Source: Phycisphaeraceae bacterium (GTDB taxonomy: Bacteria; Planctomycetota; Phycisphaerae; Phycisphaerales; SM1A02). From it: a stretch of DNA of 64,000 nucleotides. Shown here piece by piece: positions 61,468 to 64,000 of the stretch. Each line of letters begins with the position of its first letter. Position 1 is the stretch's first letter. The translations under genes were made by a program, and so were the position numbers. The notes under the pieces are model-generated. The model saw nothing but the letters and a program-made list of their open reading frames with translations, made no database searches and had not been told where the DNA came from. The stretch covers positions 434,001 to 498,000 of the forward strand of contig JAHBWY010000001.1 in assembly GCA_019636735.1 (NCBI GenBank), written 5' to 3'.

Positions 61468-62217
61468 TCACCGCGGGCTGGGCAGCGCGATCGGCACACC
61501 GTGTTCCTTCTCCCGCGCGCCTTCGATGCACTCGGCGATGACCTTCGCGACCGCCTCTGGGCGCAGCGCCTTCTCACGCGGCAGCAGATTCTCGGGGAAG
61601 TTCTTGCGCAGGAGCGGCGTCTCCACGGCGCCTGGATTCACACAGAAGGCGCGGACGCCGATCGAGCGGCCCTCGCGGGCGCACGATCGCGTGAAGCTGT
61701 CGAGCGCGGACTTGCTGGCGGCGTAGGCGAAGAAGCCGGGAAAGGGATCGCTTGTACCGATGGTCGAGACATTCACCACGCAGCCGGACTTCTGCCGCCG
61801 GAAGATGGGCCACGCTTTCACGATCAGCGCCGCAGGACCGAAGGCGTTGACATGAAAGGCCTCTTCGAGCACCGCATGGGTGGTGCGCTCGATGGGAGCA
61901 AGTGGGGCGACTCCCGCCGCGTTCACGAGGTTGTCGAGCCGATCGAAGCGCTCGATGGTCTGGTCGACCACGCGACCCGCTTGGTCGCTGTCGGCGAGGT
62001 CCGCCACGACGATCATCGCATCGGCGTCGAGGTCCTTGACGACATCGAGCGTGTCGTGGAGCTTCGACTCCGTGCGCCCCACCAGCACGAGCCGATGGCC
62101 CTTCGACGCGAGCAACTCAGCCGCCGCGCGGCCGATGCCGCTTCCAGCGCCGGTGATGACCGTCACCGGTGACGCCGGAGCTCCACGACGATCATTCGAC
62201 TCACCCATGTTCAGCAC
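61468..62217 (-). CDS. Short-chain dehydrogenase/reductase
   Basis: The 249-residue SDR has the NAD(P) motif TVITGAGSGIGRAAAELLAS, NAAGVAPLAPI, the catalytic region NVSTIGTSDP and the YAASK motif. The Asp-rich sequence after the first strand (VVADLADS) favours NAD(H) or NADP(H) use that cannot be told by eye. ATG 62208 (MGESNDRR) is an alternative start. It lies between smpB and the RseP-like gene without evident operon partner. Substrate unknown. Confidence 0.93.
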   Translation of the reverse strand: MLNMGESNDRRGAPASPVTVITGAGSGIGRAAAELLASKGHRLVLVGRTESKLHDTLDVVKDLDADAMIVVADLADSDQAGRVVDQTIERFDRLDNLVNAAGVAPLAPIERTTHAVLEEAFHVNAFGPAALIVKAWPIFRRQKSGCVVNVSTIGTSDPFPGFFAYAASKSALDSFTRSCAREGRSIGVRAFCVNPGAVETPLLRKNFPENLLPREKALRPEAVAKVIAECIEGAREKEHGVPIALPSPR

Positions 62218-62229
62218 TCCGGAGCGCTC

Positions 62230-64000
62230 TCAGCCGCGGCCGAAGAGACGCATGACATCGTTGTAGGACGCGATGAGAAAGACACCGACGATGAGGGCAA
62301 GCCCGAGGAGCGCCGCCGCATTCTGAAACGCGATCGAGGGCGGGCGTCCCCGGAACTTCTCATACACCAGGTAGAGGAAGAGGCCGCCGTCGACGATCGG
62401 CAGCGGCAGGAAGTTCAGCACCGCGAGATTCACGCTGATCATCGCGAGGAAGAAGATGAGATACATGAACCCGCGGTCAGCGACGCGCGAGCCGATGTGC
62501 ACGATGCCGACCGGTCCGTGCAGTTCCTTGACGGCGACCGTGCCCCGGAAGAGTCGATCGAGTGTGAGATAGGTCAAGAGCACCAAGCGCCAGGTCTGGC
62601 GGAAGCCCATGCCGACGGCGCGGATGGGATTGCCTCCGGCGGTGAGGACCTCATCGAGCGGGTCAAAGAGCGCCAGAACGAAGCGGGGGGTCCATCCGAG
62701 GGCGAGCACCTCCGACACCTGCGCTGGTGTCAGAGTCAACTCGAGCGAGCGACGAGCGCCATCGGCCGTGGGCGACAGAAGGTCGATGGCGATGACGGCG
62801 CCGCGCCCCTCAGCCTGATTTCGGAGAGCGCGATCGATCTCGCGTCGGACATCGCCCCAGGTGGTGACCGTCACTCCGTTGACGCGATCGATGCGTGACA
62901 GGGGAAGGATCGCATGGTCCGAGGCCGGTTCCCCAGTGAGCGCGCTTGCGGCGACGAGGGTCGCGTCGAGCGCCGAGGCGAGCGTGATGCCCAGTCGCGG
63001 CGGGCGATCGCCGACGAACTCGGCGCTCGCGATCGTGGCATCGACATTCAGCACCGAGCCGTCGCGCAGGATGCGCAGCGGCATCAGGCCAGCGCCGCGC
63101 TCACGCACCGTGGCGACGAGCGAGCGGGCCGAAGGACCGGTGACCTGGCCTGCGGCAAGGATCACATCGCCTGGCTTGAGGAGAGCAGCGTTCGGATGGT
63201 CCTTCTCGATCGCCGCGACCTCAACAAGAGGCACGAGTCCGAGCAGGTGTGAGTCCCGGGTGGGAATCGCGGTGCCTGCGCCCTCGTCGGCGCGGCCGAT
63301 GATGAGTTCCGGCGTCGTTTCGATGGTGACTTCGATCTGGCGCTCGCCGCCCGGTGAGAGCCACTGCGTCCGCAACGGCTCGCCATGCGATGCTCGCGCG
63401 GCAAGCACGAGGTCATCTCCGAGCTGTGCCGGATGGTCGTTGATCGACAGGAGCGACCACCCCGGGCCAAGACCCGATGCGCCGAGGCCGGTCGAGTCAA
63501 GCGCCTTCTCGACATCGCTCGCCACGCGCGGATCGGTGGTGATCGTTCGATTGAAAGCCGGCGCCACATTAAGCGTGCGCACGCCCCCGCGCGGATCGTC
63601 GCGCGGTTCCGCGAGGTAGCGCAGCGGATCGGCCACTCCGGGGCGAGCGACTTCCACCACAAGCGACTGCCCGGGCTTGCTCATCGCGGCGGCGATTCGG
63701 ACATCGGCGAAGGTCAGCACCGAGGAGCCGTCGATGGACAGCACGCGGTCGCCCGGTCGCAAGCCACGACCCTGCGCCGCGTCGCCGCCGATCGGGACCG
63801 CCTGCGCCATGGCGCCCTCTTCCGGCAGGATGCCCATGACCGGTGATTCGAAGCGCACACCAACCATGAACGCCACGATGAAGAGCACCACGGCGAGCAA
63901 CAGGTTGGCAATGACTCCGGCGGAGACCACCACCATGCGAGACCCGACCGAGGCTCGCTGGTAGCTCCGCGGCGCATCGGAGCGAGCCGAGGGGTCCATG
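62230..64000 (-). CDS. RseP-like site-2 membrane protease (M50), 5' truncated
   Basis: The frame is open to the right edge of the window, so the N-terminus and the zinc motif HExxH are missing. Present are membrane segments, two or more PDZ domains (GDRVLSIDG, GDVILAAG), and the C-terminal metal-ligand motif LNFLPLPIVDGGLFLYLVY (the NxxPxPxLDGG of S2P). S2P enzymes cut membrane-embedded regulators such as anti-sigma factors. The ATG at 63998-64000 is probably internal. Confidence 0.9.
   Translation of the reverse strand, partial: MDPSARSDAPRSYQRASVGSRMVVVSAGVIANLLLAVVLFIVAFMVGVRFESPVMGILPEEGAMAQAVPIGGDAAQGRGLRPGDRVLSIDGSSVLTFADVRIAAAMSKPGQSLVVEVARPGVADPLRYLAEPRDDPRGGVRTLNVAPAFNRTITTDPRVASDVEKALDSTGLGASGLGPGWSLLSINDHPAQLGDDLVLAARASHGEPLRTQWLSPGGERQIEVTIETTPELIIGRADEGAGTAIPTRDSHLLGLVPLVEVAAIEKDHPNAALLKPGDVILAAGQVTGPSARSLVATVRERGAGLMPLRILRDGSVLNVDATIASAEFVGDRPPRLGITLASALDATLVAASALTGEPASDHAILPLSRIDRVNGVTVTTWGDVRREIDRALRNQAEGRGAVIAIDLLSPTADGARRSLELTLTPAQVSEVLALGWTPRFVLALFDPLDEVLTAGGNPIRAVGMGFRQTWRLVLLTYLTLDRLFRGTVAVKELHGPVGIVHIGSRVADRGFMYLIFFLAMISVNLAVLNFLPLPIVDGGLFLYLVYEKFRGRPPSIAFQNAAALLGLALIVGVFLIASYNDVMRLFGRG

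Overview
The window is high-GC bacterial chromosome, almost certainly from a planctomycete of the class Phycisphaerae. The clues are several secreted proteins ending in paired DxNxDGxVxGxDLxxLLGxWG (dockerin-like) repeats, a tricorn-type S41 peptidase, a CHASE2 protein kinase, a Tat-dependent DUF1570-type metallopeptidase, and a mix of housekeeping and secreted genes in short operons. No phage, conjugation, IS transposase or CRISPR was seen. Identification rests on protein motifs read by eye, not on searches.

Layout. 1-3.4 kb: a truncated FG-GAP surface protein (minus) divergent from a Gly/Arg-rich secreted protein with an EF-hand. 3.7-7.4 kb: coaD, a degenerate metallo-beta-lactamase-fold gene, panB and an HtrA/Deg protease; the first three are overlapped by 4 nt and two are coenzyme A genes. 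7.5-10.1 kb: an Opp/Dpp-type ATPase, a membrane protein and thyX. 10.1-15.7 kb: a secreted cyanophycinase-like protein, an RbsD/FucU-like lipoprotein, a small lipoprotein with pgeF, a SYLF lipoprotein and nagZ. 15.7-22 kb: a DUF2934-like basic protein, then a minus operon of an FAD monooxygenase, a FUSC transporter and an HD-GYP protein. 22-28.2 kb: lipoprotein-galK, an AsmA-like protein, an alpha/beta hydrolase, an MBL hydrolase and a GT-C-like membrane protein. 28.2-34.7 kb: CHASE2 kinase, a Tat/lipoprotein, tRNA-Gly and three tandem paralogous dockerin-tailed proteins. 35-46.5 kb (all minus): prfB (frameshifted)-ABC ATPase-glycogen debranching enzyme-GH63-like glucosidase, then a sigma factor and a tricorn protease. 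46.6-47.4 kb: a DUF2200 gene bracketed by inverted ~110-bp palindromic repeats. 47.4-53.1 kb: aminotransferase, sirtuin, a lone nuoB, a STAS protein, a Tat metallopeptidase and YihY. 53.2-57.7 kb: a repeat-solenoid protein, tandem DNA repeats, an rluB-type gene, queE and tRNA-Leu. 57.8-64 kb: a large metallopeptidase, smpB, an SDR and a truncated RseP-like protease.

Two patterns cut across the window. First, about fifteen genes have a TANNNT hexamer (TACACT, TAGAAT, TAGGAT, TACGCT, TATCTT) ending only 6-10 nt before the start codon and no Shine-Dalgarno sequence. Both tRNA genes have TATACT in the corresponding -10 position, so many mRNAs here are probably leaderless; the hexamer also helps choose starts. 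Second, secreted proteins dominate, and five carry the same two-repeat dockerin-like tail.

Most unusual items: the prfB frameshift site with UAA instead of UGA and no visible stimulatory SD; the DUF2200 inverted-repeat cassette; a lipoprotein built of about twelve ~26-residue repeats; and an MBL-fold protein without its metal ligands, coupled to CoA-pathway genes.
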